This document shows positions 31,340 through 43,081 of a DNA stretch of 64,000 nt, piece by piece. Position 1 is the stretch's first letter. Each line of letters opens with the position of its first letter. The position numbers and the translations under genes were made by a program. A model generated the notes under the pieces. It did not search any database. It was not told where the DNA came from and saw nothing but the letters and a program-made list of their open reading frames with translations. This DNA comes from Gammaproteobacteria bacterium MFB021 (GTDB lineage: Bacteria; Pseudomonadota; Gammaproteobacteria; Pseudomonadales; Halomonadaceae): positions 62,001 to 126,000 of the forward strand of contig JNVT01000071.1 of assembly GCA_000737985.1 (NCBI GenBank). The letters are read 5' to 3'.

Positions 31340-31735
31340 TCACGCTTCCGGCGGCGCGTAAGAGCCATCTTCGCGGTGGACCTCGCGGCCCGTCAGCGCC
31401 GGCAGGAAGACGCAGGCCACGGTCATGCCCTTCTCCTTGCCGCGCAGCCAGTGCTCATCGTGCTGATCGAGCAGGTACATATCGCCGGCCTTGATGGTGT
31501 GGATCTTGCCATCGGCGATGGTCTCGACTTCACCCTCGCCCTCGTAGCAGAACACCGCCTCGATATGGTTCTTGTAGTGGATATGGGTTTCCGTGCCCGG
31601 GTGGATCCGGGTGATGTTGAAGGAGAAACCGCAGTTGTCGTCGGCCAGCATCAGACGGGTGCTGTCCCAGTTGCCGTTCTCGGCTTCGACGAAACGCTCG
31701 GTCTTACGGCACTCTTCCAGGTTACGTACGATCAT
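31340..31735 (-). CDS. ectC: L-ectoine synthase
   Basis: A 131-residue cupin that cyclises N-gamma-acetyl-diaminobutyrate to ectoine, the last step of ectoine synthesis. It begins [22 protein letters not shown] in EctC style, with [33 protein letters not shown] and [13 protein letters not shown]; the Glu, Tyr and His residues at the metal/substrate site are present. The start at 31735 matches the family N-terminus. It is last in ectABC and 119 nt downstream of ectB. No ectD hydroxylase follows, so 5-hydroxyectoine would need a distant gene. Confidence 0.96.
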   Translation of the reverse strand: MIVRNLEECRKTERFVEAENGNWDSTRLMLADDNCGFSFNITRIHPGTETHIHYKNHIEAVFCYEGEGEVETIADGKIHTIKAGDMYLLDQHDEHWLRGKEKGMTVACVFLPALTGREVHREDGSYAPPEA

Positions 31736-31854
31736 CGATTCTGCTCCTTGGGGATGAACTCGGGGTCTGCCTGCGCGAGACAAGCCCCGGGGTGACACTT
31801 ACCCGGCGCGGCATCCGTGAACCCGGCGCCCGCGCCGGCCAGAGACGTCATGTC

Positions 31855-33784
<1,930 letters not shown>

Positions 33785-34007
33785 CTTGTCCATCGCCATG
33801 ACTAATGTCTTAACAGGATAACAAGGTGTCGCGCCTGCTTCAAACGGCAGGTTATCCACCCATCCGATTTCAATAAACAATGGTTATGTCATATTGGCGA
33901 GCGTCTTGGAGACACCGTCAATCGCAGCTTCCAGTCTAGACCAGCAGGGAAAAAACGCCCGGGGCAGGATCACGGAGGAGACTGCAGACGACCGTCCGCC
34001 AACGCAA

Positions 34008-34029
34008 ACGGCCACCCGTGGGTGGCCGT
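34008..34029 (-). terminator. Terminator-like hairpin after gor
   Basis: ACGGCCACCC (34008-34017) pairs with GGGTGGCCGT (34020-34029), with a 2-nt centre. On the minus strand it is followed by TTTGCGTT, a weak T-run. It lies 24 nt past the gor stop and separates gor from ectA. Confidence 0.6.
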
Positions 34030-34052
34030 CGATGTGCACTGTGCTGGGAGGT

Positions 34053-35426
34053 TCAGCGGCGGGTGACGCTGCGCATGGTGACGAACTCTTCCGCCGCGGT
34101 CGGGTGGATACCCACAGTGGCGTCGAAGTCACGTTTGGTCAGCCGAGCGCGGACGGCGATGGCCAGACCCTGGATGATCTCGCCGGCTTCTTCACCGACC
34201 ATGTGGGCGCCCACCACGCGATCGCTCTCGTCATCGACGATCAGCTTCATCAGGCAGCGCTCGTCACTGCCGGAGAGGGTGTGCTTCATCGGCCGGAAGT
34301 CGGCGCTGTAGACACGGATCGCCGCATAGCGCTCACGCGCGGCCTCTTCAGAGAGCCCCACGGTACCGATATTGGGGTGGCAGAAGACGGCGGTGGCGAT
34401 ATCGTCGTAATCGAGCGACCCCGGGGTGCTGCCATCCTGGTGATCGACGAAGTGATGCGCCACCAGATGCATCGCCTCCGCCAGCGCCACGGGGGTCAGC
34501 TCCGGACCGCCGGTGACATCGCCAATCGCCAGGATCGACGGAATCGATGTCTCGAAACGCTCATTGACCTTGAGCGTGCCATCGTCGTTCAGCGCCACGC
34601 CGAGGGTATCGAGCCCTAGCCCTTCCAGATGCGGCCGGCGGCCTGTCGCCGCGAGTACCGCATCGACCTCGAGGCTCTCGCCATTGGTCAGGGTCACTTC
34701 CAGACCGCCGTCGACCTGACGAATCCGCTCGATGTTGGCCTCGAAGTGGAGGTTGACGCCCTTCTTGGCCATCTCGTCGCGGGTGAATTCGCGCACTTCC
34801 TGATCGAATCCGCGCAGGAACAGGTCGCCGCGATAGATCAGATGAGTCTCGGCCCCCAGGCCATTGAAGATACTGGCGAACTCTACCGCGATATAACCAC
34901 CGCCCAGCACCAGGAAGCGCTCGGGGAAGCGTTCGAGATCGAACACCTGGTTGGAGCTGATGGCGAGCTCGCTGCCTTCGAACGGCGGCACCCAGGGCCA
35001 GCCTCCCACTGCCACCAGGATCTTCTCGGCGCTGATACGCTCGCCGTCGATCTCCACGCTATGGGCATCCACGACCTTCGCGCGACCGTTGATCAGGGTC
35101 ACGCCGGCGTTGTCGAGCAGCCGCCCGTAGATCCCGTTGAGACGCGTGATCTCAGCGACCTTGTTGTCGCGCAGCGTGGCCCAATCGAAGCTGGGCGCCT
35201 GCGGCAGGGTCCAGCCGAACCCGGCACTATCCTCGAAGGCGTCATGGAAGTGAGCGGCGTAGGAGTAGAGCTTCTTCGGCACGCAACCGACATTGACGCA
35301 GGTACCGCCGAGGTAGCGATCTTCGGCCACCCCCACGCGCGCCCCATTTGCCGCCGCGGTCCTCGCGGCACGCACGCCGCCGGAACCGGCGCCGATGACG
35401 AACAGGTCGTAATCGTAACTCGCCAC
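34053..35426 (-). CDS. gor: Glutathione-disulfide reductase
   Basis: A 457-residue FAD flavoprotein that reduces oxidised glutathione with NADPH. The FAD site is [19 protein letters not shown], the redox-active disulfide is [13 protein letters not shown], the NADPH site is [19 protein letters not shown], and the second FAD site is [13 protein letters not shown]; the C-terminal catalytic His is in [13 protein letters not shown]. Residues typical of Gor rather than lipoamide dehydrogenase are present (KLYSYAAHF). It is a single-gene unit, divergent from the carbonic anhydrase gene with a 200-nt gap. Confidence 0.94.
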   Translation of the reverse strand: MASYDYDLFVIGAGSGGVRAARTAAANGARVGVAEDRYLGGTCVNVGCVPKKLYSYAAHFHDAFEDSAGFGWTLPQAPSFDWATLRDNKVAEITRLNGIYGRLLDNAGVTLINGRAKVVDAHSVEIDGERISAEKILVAVGGWPWVPPFEGSELAISSNQVFDLERFPERFLVLGGGYIAVEFASIFNGLGAETHLIYRGDLFLRGFDQEVREFTRDEMAKKGVNLHFEANIERIRQVDGGLEVTLTNGESLEVDAVLAATGRRPHLEGLGLDTLGVALNDDGTLKVNERFETSIPSILAIGDVTGGPELTPVALAEAMHLVAHHFVDHQDGSTPGSLDYDDIATAVFCHPNIGTVGLSEEAARERYAAIRVYSADFRPMKHTLSGSDERCLMKLIVDDESDRVVGAHMVGEEAGEIIQGLAIAVRARLTKRDFDATVGIHPTAAEEFVTMRSVTRR

Positions 35427-35629
35427 TGTCTGACTCCTTGGAAAATGTTGTCGCGATCATACCAGCCCAGTTCGGGGGGCGGGAAAGACCTTGCCTATCA
35501 GGGCCATATACCCAGCCAATACATCCCTATCTGGGCATCTCACTACGCATACCGGTCGGAATGACCTAGAATTCTTCCCCTCGTGCGGCGTCCAGCCGTC
35601 CGTCTCCCTTCAGGTTTCAGGTGACCTCC

Positions 35630-36262
35630 ATGAGCATCGACACGCTCCTCAAGCAGAACCGTCAATGGGCGGACAGCATCCAGCAGCAGGATCCCGATTT
35701 CTTCACGCGCCTTTCCCAGCAGCAGAACCCCGATTATCTGTGGATCGGCTGCTCCGATAGCCGCGTACCCGCCAACCAGATCGTCGATCTGCCGCCGGGC
35801 GAGGTCTTCGTTCACCGCAATGTCGCCAATCTGATCTATCACAACGACATGAACGCCCTCTCCGTGGTGCAGTTCGCCGTCGACGTGCTCAAGGTCAAGC
35901 ACATCATGGTGGTCGGCCACTACGGCTGCGGTGGGGTCAAGGCGTCGATCACCGGCGGCGAGCACGGTATCGTCGACTACTGGCTGCACAGCGTCAGTGA
36001 GCTGTACCAGCAGCACAAGCGCGAACTTGAGGCGTTGCCGTTGGATGAGCAGGTGGACCGCCTGTGTGAGCACAACGTCCGCCTGCAGGTCGCCAATCTG
36101 TGCCGGACCAAGATCATCCAGCGCGCCTGGGAGCGCGAACAGCCGCTGTCGGTGCACGGTTGGGTCTACGGGCTCAAGGATGGCCGCGTCAACGATCTCG
36201 GCTGCACCGTATCGCGTGCCGACCAGACCGGCACCATCCGCATCATGCCAGGCGCCTGCTGA
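35630..36262 (+). CDS. can: Beta-class carbonic anhydrase
   Basis: A 210-residue cytoplasmic zinc enzyme converting CO2 to bicarbonate. The zinc ligands are Cys and Asp in WIGCSDSRVPANQI and His and Cys in VVGHYGCGGVKASI. FVHRNVANL is the family signature, and HGWVYGLKDGRVNDLGC ends the catalytic core. It resembles E. coli Can. ATG at 35630 has AGGTGA about 7 nt upstream and is preferred to GTG at 35621. It is divergent from gor. Confidence 0.95.
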   Translation: MSIDTLLKQNRQWADSIQQQDPDFFTRLSQQQNPDYLWIGCSDSRVPANQIVDLPPGEVFVHRNVANLIYHNDMNALSVVQFAVDVLKVKHIMVVGHYGCGGVKASITGGEHGIVDYWLHSVSELYQQHKRELEALPLDEQVDRLCEHNVRLQVANLCRTKIIQRAWEREQPLSVHGWVYGLKDGRVNDLGCTVSRADQTGTIRIMPGAC

Positions 36263-36326
36263 GCGACTGGAGCGATCACCACGTCGCCGATCGATGACAA
36301 TAGACAAGCACTTCGATGAGGCACGC

Positions 36327-37988
36327 ATGCGCAACAGCAACCGGTTCGAAGCCCGGCAAGTCGCTCTTTTCAAGGCGCGACGATGGCGTCTCCTGAGCGC
36401 GCTCCTGCTCTGCGTCTGCGCGCTCTCGGCGACGGCCCGTGCCGACGATGTCACTCTCGACGTGGCCTACGACACCCTGCCGGTATCGCTGGATATTCAT
36501 GAGCAGCTCACGGTGGGCGTGCTCAGACTGGCGCACCTGGCGTTCGACCCCTTGGTACGCTGGGATCGCCACCTCGGGCTCGAGCCGCGTCTCGCCACGT
36601 CCTGGGAGCGTCTGAACGACACCACGCTGCGCCTGCATCTGCGCCGCGGGGTGCATTTCCACAGCGGCAACCCGTTCAGCGCGCGCGATGTTGCCTGGAC
36701 CGTGGCGCGGCTCAAGCGCAGCCCCGACTTCAAGGCGATCTTCGCCCCCATCGTCGACGTCACGGTGGTCGACGATGCCACCGTCGACCTGCATACGCAC
36801 AGCCCCTTTCCGCTGCTGCTCAACCTGGCGACCTACATCTTTCCCATGGATAGCCGCTTCTACAGTGGCGAGCGCGCGGCGACTACCGCTGACGGCCAAA
36901 GTCAGGACAAGGCGGCGATCGTCAAGGGTGGCGATACCTTCGCCTCGCGCCATATGTCGGGTACCGGGCCGTTCGAGGTCACCCGCTTTCAACCCGGCGC
37001 GCGGATCGAGCTGACACGTTTCCCCGGCTATTGGGATCACGCCTCGCCGGGCAACGTCGAGCACCTCTCCGAGGTGGCGATCGGTGAGAGTGCGACCCGG
37101 GTGGCCGCCCTGCTGGCCGGCGATGTCGACTTCATCGCGCCGGTGCCGGCCACCGCCCTGAGCCGCCTCGAGCATGCGCCAGGGATCGATCTGATCACCA
37201 TGCCCGGGATACGCATTACCCTGCTGCAGCTCAATCAACGCCGGGTGCCGGCCTTCCGCGATCGCCGCGTGCGCCTGGCGATGAATTACGCCGTCGACCA
37301 GCGCGCGATCGCCAAGCACCTGCTCGAGGGGTTCGTCACCCCGGCGGCGCAGATGTCCCCTGAAGGGTATGCCGGGCACGACGATCAGCTCACACCGCGC
37401 TACGATCTGGCCAAGGCCCGACGCCTGATGCGCGAGGCCGGTTATCCGGATGGCTTCGAAGTCACCCTGATGGCGCCCAACAACCGCTATGTCAACGATG
37501 CCCAGACCGCGCAGGTGGCGCTGGCCGTGGCGGCGATGCTGGCCAAGATCCATATCCGGGTCGATTTCAAGACACTGCCGAAGAATCAGTACTGGACGGA
37601 GTACGACCGTCGCGCCGCCGATATCATGATGATGGGGTGGTATTCGGACACCGGCGACTCGGCCAACTTCTTCGAATACCTCACCTTCTGTTCCGATAGC
37701 CGCAGCGGCACCGGCCAGTACAATGCCAGCGAGTACTGCAACCCGGAGCTCGACTCGCTGGTCGCGCTGGCCAACAGCGAGACCGACATGCGCCGGCGCA
37801 CCAGCATGCTGCGCCAGGCCGAAGCGATGGTCTACGCCGACGCCCCGTTCATCCCGCTCTACTGGCAGAATCTGGCCTGGGCGGCGTCAGATCGGGTCGC
37901 CATCGAGCCGGTGCTCAACGTCATGAATATGCCCTACCTGGGCGATGTGGTGGTGACACCGCGCGCCACAGAGACCCACAGCCGCTGA
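36327..37988 (+). CDS. Peptide ABC transporter, periplasmic substrate-binding protein
   Basis: A 553-residue SBP_bac_5 protein (DppA/SapA-like). A Sec signal peptide covers about residues 1-44, with basic residues, a hydrophobic core and ARA before DDVTLD. Motifs include FDPLVRWDRH, TLRLHLRRGVHFHSG, the ARDVAWTVARLK stretch and GTGPFEVTRFQPG. Family members bind di- and oligopeptides, and some bind heme or glutathione. The chosen ATG has GAGG 6 nt upstream; ATG at 36294 is an alternative. It starts a five-gene transporter operon followed by LysR and pepQ, which suggests peptides with proline as substrate (inference). Confidence 0.88.
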   Translation: MRNSNRFEARQVALFKARRWRLLSALLLCVCALSATARADDVTLDVAYDTLPVSLDIHEQLTVGVLRLAHLAFDPLVRWDRHLGLEPRLATSWERLNDTTLRLHLRRGVHFHSGNPFSARDVAWTVARLKRSPDFKAIFAPIVDVTVVDDATVDLHTHSPFPLLLNLATYIFPMDSRFYSGERAATTADGQSQDKAAIVKGGDTFASRHMSGTGPFEVTRFQPGARIELTRFPGYWDHASPGNVEHLSEVAIGESATRVAALLAGDVDFIAPVPATALSRLEHAPGIDLITMPGIRITLLQLNQRRVPAFRDRRVRLAMNYAVDQRAIAKHLLEGFVTPAAQMSPEGYAGHDDQLTPRYDLAKARRLMREAGYPDGFEVTLMAPNNRYVNDAQTAQVALAVAAMLAKIHIRVDFKTLPKNQYWTEYDRRAADIMMMGWYSDTGDSANFFEYLTFCSDSRSGTGQYNASEYCNPELDSLVALANSETDMRRRTSMLRQAEAMVYADAPFIPLYWQNLAWAASDRVAIEPVLNVMNMPYLGDVVVTPRATETHSR

Positions 37989-38019
37989 GCGTACGCGCCG
38001 GGGAAAGGAGAGACGCTGG

Positions 38020-38994
38020 ATGTCGATGACGCGCTTTCTGTTCAAGCGCTTGCTGCAGGCGGTAGGGGTACTGCTGGCGATCAGCCTGATCGCCTTCTTG
38101 CTGCGCGACGCCCTGCCCGGCGCGGATGCGGACGGCAGCGGTGCTGCCTGGCGTCGCTATCCGCAGTTCCTGGCGCAGCTGCTACGGCTGGATTTCGGCA
38201 CCTCGAGCTTTTTCCATCGCCCGGCGCTCGAGGTGGTGCTCGGCTACCTGCCGGCGACCCTGGAGCTGGTCTTCGCCGGCGGGCTGCTCACCGCCCTGTT
38301 CGCCGTGCCGCTGGGAATCTACAGCGCGATCAAGCCACACGCCGCCGGGGCGCGCCTGATCCTGCGCCTGGCGGCACTGGGCGTCTCGCTGCCGGTGTTC
38401 CTGACCGCCATTCTGCTGATCCAGGTATTCTCACTGGGCCTTTCCAGCGCTGCGTCCGGCGACTCCACGGGCTGGCTGGCCAGCCTCGGTGGCATGCCCG
38501 CCTATGGGCGCGGCAATCCGGTAGCGCTGTGGGGCGGCTGGGCGACCAACTTCGCCTCGTGGCAGGGGCTCGCCTATCTCGCCCTGCCGGCGCTGTCGCT
38601 GGCCGCGGGCATGCTGCCGCTATTCGTGCGCCTGATCCATACCGAGATGCGCCGCGTGCTGGCGAGCGACTATATCCGCTTCGCCCGCGCTCGCGGGTTG
38701 TCACCATGGCGGATCTACGCCCGCCATGCGCTCAAGAACGCGCTGCTGCCGGTGGTGACCCTGGGCGGCATCCAGCTCGGTTCACTGATGGCCTATACCC
38801 TACTGGTCGAGAGCGTGTTCCAGTGGCCCGGCGTGGGGCTGATGTTTCTCGATGCGGTGGAGCGCGGCGACCGCCCGCTGATCGTGACCTATCTGCTGGT
38901 GGCCGGCGTGCTGTTTTTACTGATCAACACCGTGGTCGATCTCTGCTGCCGGCTGCTCGATCCTCGGGTCGTGGCGCCAGGGGGGATGCAGTGA
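38020..38994 (+). CDS. Peptide ABC transporter permease (DppB type)
   Basis: A 324-residue inner-membrane permease with six transmembrane helices. The binding-protein-dependent signature is near the end: VLASDYIRFARARGLSPWR (EAA-like loop contacting the ATPases). Its first helix is preceded by MTRFLFKRLLQ, typical of DppB. A ribosome site AAAGGAG precedes the ATG; a second ATG two codons later is possible. It overlaps the dppC-like start by GTGA, so translation is coupled. Confidence 0.9.
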   Translation: MSMTRFLFKRLLQAVGVLLAISLIAFLLRDALPGADADGSGAAWRRYPQFLAQLLRLDFGTSSFFHRPALEVVLGYLPATLELVFAGGLLTALFAVPLGIYSAIKPHAAGARLILRLAALGVSLPVFLTAILLIQVFSLGLSSAASGDSTGWLASLGGMPAYGRGNPVALWGGWATNFASWQGLAYLALPALSLAAGMLPLFVRLIHTEMRRVLASDYIRFARARGLSPWRIYARHALKNALLPVVTLGGIQLGSLMAYTLLVESVFQWPGVGLMFLDAVERGDRPLIVTYLLVAGVLFLLINTVVDLCCRLLDPRVVAPGGMQ

Positions 38995-39941
38995 ATTCGC
39001 TCGCTTCGAAGGCGTCGTCGGGGCCGCTGACGAACACGCTCCGCCGCCTCGCACAGCGTCGCCGGCTATGGCTGTGCCTGGGTCTGTTCGTATTCCTGGC
39101 GGGGGCGGCGCTATTGGCCCCGTGGCTTGCGCCCAACGACCCCTACGATCTTTCCCTGGTCGAGCTGCGCGACTCGCTGCGCCCGCCGGGGTGGCTCGCC
39201 GGCAGCCTGCCCGGCCACCCGCTGGGCACCGATATTCAGGGACGCGACCTGCTCTCGCTGATGCTCTACGGCGCGCGGGTATCGCTGGCGATCGGCTTCG
39301 GCGCGGTACTGCTGCAACTGCTACTGGGCGTGACCCTCGGACTGCTCGCGGGCTATCGCGGCGGGCGCCTCGATGCCCTGCTGATGCGCTGGGCGGACGT
39401 CCAGCTGGCATTTTCCACCCTGATGATGGCGATCGTGATCGGGGCCGTGGTCAAGGCCGCTTTCGGCGGCGCCTTCTACGGCCACTACGGTATCTGGCTG
39501 CTGATCCTGATCATCGGTGTCAGCGAGTGGCCGCTCTATGCGCGCACGGTGCGCGCCAGCGTGATGGCAGAAAAGCGTAAGGATTACATCGAGGCGGCGC
39601 GAGTGCTGGGCTTCTCGGCACCGCGTATCGTGCTGCGTCATCTGCTGCCCAATACCCTGCCGGCGCTACTGGTGATCTCGGGGGCCCAGATCGGCCAGGC
39701 GATCATGGCCGAGGCAGCGCTCTCCTTCCTCGGCCTGGGGCTGCCCGAGACCCAGCCGTCGCTGGGGTCGCTGATCAAGTCCGGGTTCGACTATCTGCAG
39801 TCCGGGGCCTGGTGGATCACTCTGCTGCCCGGGGCCTATCTGGTGCTGACGGTGTTGGCGGTCAATCTGCTGGGTGACGCCTGGCGCGAGCATCTCGACC
39901 CGTATCGGGCGCCCATCGCACTCAGCTCGAGGGGAGGATAG
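38991..39941 (+). CDS. Peptide ABC transporter permease (DppC type)
   Basis: A 316-residue permease with five to six transmembrane helices. HPLGTDIQGRDLLSLMLYGAR shows the DppC signature (the GTDxxGRD motif with Q and F variants), and the EAA loop is AARVLGFSAPRIVLRHLLP. A GTG start at 38991 overlaps the stop of the preceding permease by 4 nt. It ends 5 nt before the first ATPase gene. Confidence 0.9.
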   Translation: MNSLASKASSGPLTNTLRRLAQRRRLWLCLGLFVFLAGAALLAPWLAPNDPYDLSLVELRDSLRPPGWLAGSLPGHPLGTDIQGRDLLSLMLYGARVSLAIGFGAVLLQLLLGVTLGLLAGYRGGRLDALLMRWADVQLAFSTLMMAIVIGAVVKAAFGGAFYGHYGIWLLILIIGVSEWPLYARTVRASVMAEKRKDYIEAARVLGFSAPRIVLRHLLPNTLPALLVISGAQIGQAIMAEAALSFLGLGLPETQPSLGSLIKSGFDYLQSGAWWITLLPGAYLVLTVLAVNLLGDAWREHLDPYRAPIALSSRGG

Positions 39942-39946
39942 CGCGT

Positions 39947-40996
39947 ATGGCACTGCTGGAAGTCGACGATCTCTGCGTGCACTTCACGCTGCCCGGGATG
40001 GTGCTGGAGGCCGTAGGCGGGGTGAGCTTTCGCCTGGGGCGCGGCGAGTGCCTGGGCATCGTCGGTGAGTCCGGTGCGGGAAAGTCGGTGCTCGGCTTCA
40101 GTCTGGTCAATCTGCTGGCGCCACCGGGGCGTATCGTCAGCGGCCGGATCCGGCTCGAGGGGCGCGAATTGACCACACTCTCCGAGCGGCGCTGGCGCGC
40201 CATTCGGGGCCGGCGCATGGCGATGGTATTCCAGGACCCCCGTGCGACGCTCGATCCGCTGTTCACCGTGGGCCAGCAGATGCACGAGACCCTGCGCGCC
40301 CATCGGCGTCTTTCCCGACGTCTGGCGCGCAGGATGGTGCTGCATCGGCTGCACCAGGTAGGCCTCGAGGCGCCCGAGAGTCAGCTCGCACGCTATCCGC
40401 ACCAGCTCTCCGGTGGCCAGTGTCAGCGCGTGGTGATCGCCATGGCGCTGCTGCTGGACCCGGACATCATCATCGCCGACGAACCCACTACCGCGCTGGA
40501 TGTCACCACTCAGGGCGAACTCGTCGCCCTGCTCACCTCACTCTGCCGGACCCTCGACCTGAGCCTGATCGTGATCTCCCACGATCTCGCGGTGATCCAG
40601 CAGCTGACCCAGCGCGTGCTGGTGATGTATGCCGGTCGGGTGGTCGAAAGCGGGCCGACGCGCGAAGTGATCAACGACCCCCAGCACCCCTACACCCAGG
40701 CGCTGGTCGATGCCCTGCCGCAGATGTATCCGCCGCGGGCGCCGCTGCGCCCGATTCCCGGCAGCCCGCCCGCGCCTGGCGCAGCGCCCACCGGCTGCAC
40801 CTTTCATCCGCGCTGCCGCTACCGTCATGCCGGGGACGACGATTTGCGCCGGCGCTGCGAGGGGATATCCCCCGGGCTCATCCCCAGCGGCGGCAGCGAA
40901 GTCGCCTGCCACTGGGTGGCGCAATTGATCGACCACGAGATGACCGATCACGAGGCGATCGATGCCGCACAGGTGCACGATGAATCGCTCGGCTGA
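39947..40996 (+). CDS. Peptide ABC transporter ATP-binding protein (DppD type)
   Basis: A 349-residue ATPase with Walker A GESGAGKSV, Q-loop MVFQDPRATLDPL, signature LSGGQCQRVVIAMAL, Walker B DIIIADEPTTALD and switch His in VISHDLAVI. The C-terminal ~70 residues carry the oligo/dipeptide transporter motif with PGSPPAPGAAPTGCTFHPRC, a Cys-containing loop that in relatives binds an Fe-S cluster. The Cys in the signature (GGQCQRV) is a normal variant. Overlaps the next gene. Confidence 0.92.
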   Translation: MALLEVDDLCVHFTLPGMVLEAVGGVSFRLGRGECLGIVGESGAGKSVLGFSLVNLLAPPGRIVSGRIRLEGRELTTLSERRWRAIRGRRMAMVFQDPRATLDPLFTVGQQMHETLRAHRRLSRRLARRMVLHRLHQVGLEAPESQLARYPHQLSGGQCQRVVIAMALLLDPDIIIADEPTTALDVTTQGELVALLTSLCRTLDLSLIVISHDLAVIQQLTQRVLVMYAGRVVESGPTREVINDPQHPYTQALVDALPQMYPPRAPLRPIPGSPPAPGAAPTGCTFHPRCRYRHAGDDDLRRRCEGISPGLIPSGGSEVACHWVAQLIDHEMTDHEAIDAAQVHDESLG

Positions 40997-42080
40997 GATG
41001 CGTTCCACGCCCGCATCTACCCCGGCATCCGCGCTCGGCGACCTCGGCCAGCCCGCGGATGTCGCGCAGCCGCTGCTCGAGGTGCGCGGGCTGAGCCATC
41101 GCTATCGCCTGCCACGGGGCGTGTTCGGCCGTCGCCGGCCTGCGGAGATTCAGGCCCTGAACGCGGTCAGCCTGACACTCTGGCGCGGCGATGCGCTCTG
41201 CGTGGTGGGCGAGTCGGGCAGCGGCAAGTCGACCCTGGCACGCCTGATCATGGGGCTGCTGACCCCAGAGGCAGGCGAGGTGCACTATGCCGGGACGCGC
41301 ATCGATCATCTCGAGGATCGTCAGCGCCAGCGCTATCGCCGGCGCATGCAGATGATCTTTCAGGACCCCTATGCCTCGCTCAATCCGCGTCTGCGTATCG
41401 CCCAGGCACTGGAAGAGCCGATCCATGTGCACTTCCCGGAGGTATCACGCCAGCAGGCGCGCGAGCGGGTAGAAGCCCTGTTGAGCGACGTCGGGCTCGA
41501 TCGCGGTTGGGGTGAGCGCTACCCCCACGAGCTCTCCGGCGGACAGCGCCAGCGCGTGGCCATCGCCCGGGCGTTGAGCGTCTCACCGGAACTGATCGTT
41601 GCCGACGAGCCGCTGTCGGCGCTGGATCTCTCGGTCCAGGCTCAGGTGCTCAACCTGCTCGTCGACACCCAGCTCGCCCGCCGCCTGACCTATCTGTTCA
41701 TCAGCCATGATCTCGCCGTGGTCGAATATCTGGCGACCCATGTCGCCGTGCTCTATCGCGGCACGCTGTGCGAGGTCGGGCCGGCGGCGCAGATCTTCGC
41801 TGCACCACGCCACCCTTACACCCGGGCGCTGCTGGCAGCACGGCCACGTTTCGACGATGCTGGCGCTCAGCACATCGCCGCCAGCACCGACACGCCCGCT
41901 GATTTATCGATCACGGGGGGCTGCGTCTACCGTCAGCACTGCCCTTTGGCCACGCCACGCTGCGCGCGGGAACCGCCACGCCTGGAGGCACTCGGCGACG
42001 GCCACGCGGTCGCCTGCCATGCCGTCGACGCAGACGCGGTCCGGATGGACACGGAGGCGCACTTAGGCCCGGAATCATGA
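40980..42080 (+). CDS. Peptide ABC transporter ATP-binding protein (DppF type)
   Basis: A 366-residue ATPase, second of the pair. It has Walker A GESGSGKST, Q-loop MIFQDPYASLNPRL, signature LSGGQRQRVAIARAL, Walker B LIVADEPLSALD and switch His in FISHDLAVVEY, with the C-terminal Cys-rich tail. ATG at 40980 overlaps the DppD-type stop by 17 nt and has AGGTG 6 nt upstream; ATG at 40998 is the alternative. It completes the transporter; LysR follows after 71 nt. Confidence 0.92.
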   Translation: MNRSAEMRSTPASTPASALGDLGQPADVAQPLLEVRGLSHRYRLPRGVFGRRRPAEIQALNAVSLTLWRGDALCVVGESGSGKSTLARLIMGLLTPEAGEVHYAGTRIDHLEDRQRQRYRRRMQMIFQDPYASLNPRLRIAQALEEPIHVHFPEVSRQQARERVEALLSDVGLDRGWGERYPHELSGGQRQRVAIARALSVSPELIVADEPLSALDLSVQAQVLNLLVDTQLARRLTYLFISHDLAVVEYLATHVAVLYRGTLCEVGPAAQIFAAPRHPYTRALLAARPRFDDAGAQHIAASTDTPADLSITGGCVYRQHCPLATPRCAREPPRLEALGDGHAVACHAVDADAVRMDTEAHLGPES

Positions 42081-42151
42081 CAGCGTCACGCCCTTGAATT
42101 CGATTCACCGCCATTCGATTCACCACAGTTTGATTCACCATCGAGAGCCGC

Positions 42152-43081
42152 ATGGAACTACGCTGGCTGGAAGACTTCATCGTCTTGGCCGAAACCCGCC
42201 ACTTCTCCCGGGCTGCCGAACAGCAGAACGTGACGCAGCCGACCTTCTCGCGCCGCATCAAACTGCTCGAGGAGGCGATGGACGCGACCCTGGTCAACCG
42301 CCAGACGATGCCGCTGAGCCTGACTCCCGCGGGCGAAGAGTTCCTGACGCTGTGCAAGCAGATCACCGAGCGGGTGCGGGTGACCCGCGAGCGCTTGCAG
42401 CATCTGCATCACGACGCCACCCGGCGCCTCAGACTGGCGGCACCGCAGAGCCTGCTCACCCACTTCGTGCCCGGGTGGCTCGAGCAGCACGCACTCCACG
42501 CCCGGATCGAGCCCTATCTGCGCGCCACCAGCTGGCTGATCGGCGACTATGTCGAAGCGCTCGAACGCGGCGAGGTGGATCTGGCGCTCTGCTACTGGCC
42601 CGAGGGGCGCATGGCCCTGGACCTGGACCTGAGCGGCCTGCGCTACCTGACGCTGGGCGAGGAACTGCTGGTGCCGGTGAGCGCCGCCAATGCCGCCGGC
42701 ATGCCACGTTTCGCCCTGCCCGGCGACAAGCGCCGCCCGCTGCCGCATATCGCCTATCATGCCAGTGGACTGATCGCCGCCGCGCTCAGAGCACACTGGG
42801 ACCGTTCACGTCAGGAGGTCCATCTGAGCACCCTCAACGAGAGCGTACAGACCTCCAATATCCGCGAGCTGGTGCTGCAGGGCTATGGCCTGGGCTGGCT
42901 GCCCTTCCGCACCGTGCGTCAGGCCCTGGCCCAGGGCGAGCTGACCCGCGCCGGCGACCGCCGCTGGGACGTGCCGCTGTCGATCCGTCTCTATTTTCGT
43001 CACGATGGCCGCCATCCGGCACTTCACGACACGCTGGCCCAACTTCAGGAAGGACTCGATGACCTCCACCGATCGCGATAG
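42152..43081 (+). CDS. LysR-family transcriptional regulator
   Basis: A 309-residue regulator. The N-terminal winged HTH reads LEDFIVLAETRHFSRAAEQQ, VTQPTFSRRIKLLEE, followed by the linker and a periplasmic-binding-protein-like effector domain. It is in the same direction as the peptide transporter and overlaps pepQ by 23 nt, so it is probably an autogenous regulator of the cluster; LysR genes usually are divergent, so this layout is less common. The effector is not predictable from the sequence. Confidence 0.9.
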   Translation: MELRWLEDFIVLAETRHFSRAAEQQNVTQPTFSRRIKLLEEAMDATLVNRQTMPLSLTPAGEEFLTLCKQITERVRVTRERLQHLHHDATRRLRLAAPQSLLTHFVPGWLEQHALHARIEPYLRATSWLIGDYVEALERGEVDLALCYWPEGRMALDLDLSGLRYLTLGEELLVPVSAANAAGMPRFALPGDKRRPLPHIAYHASGLIAAALRAHWDRSRQEVHLSTLNESVQTSNIRELVLQGYGLGWLPFRTVRQALAQGELTRAGDRRWDVPLSIRLYFRHDGRHPALHDTLAQLQEGLDDLHRSR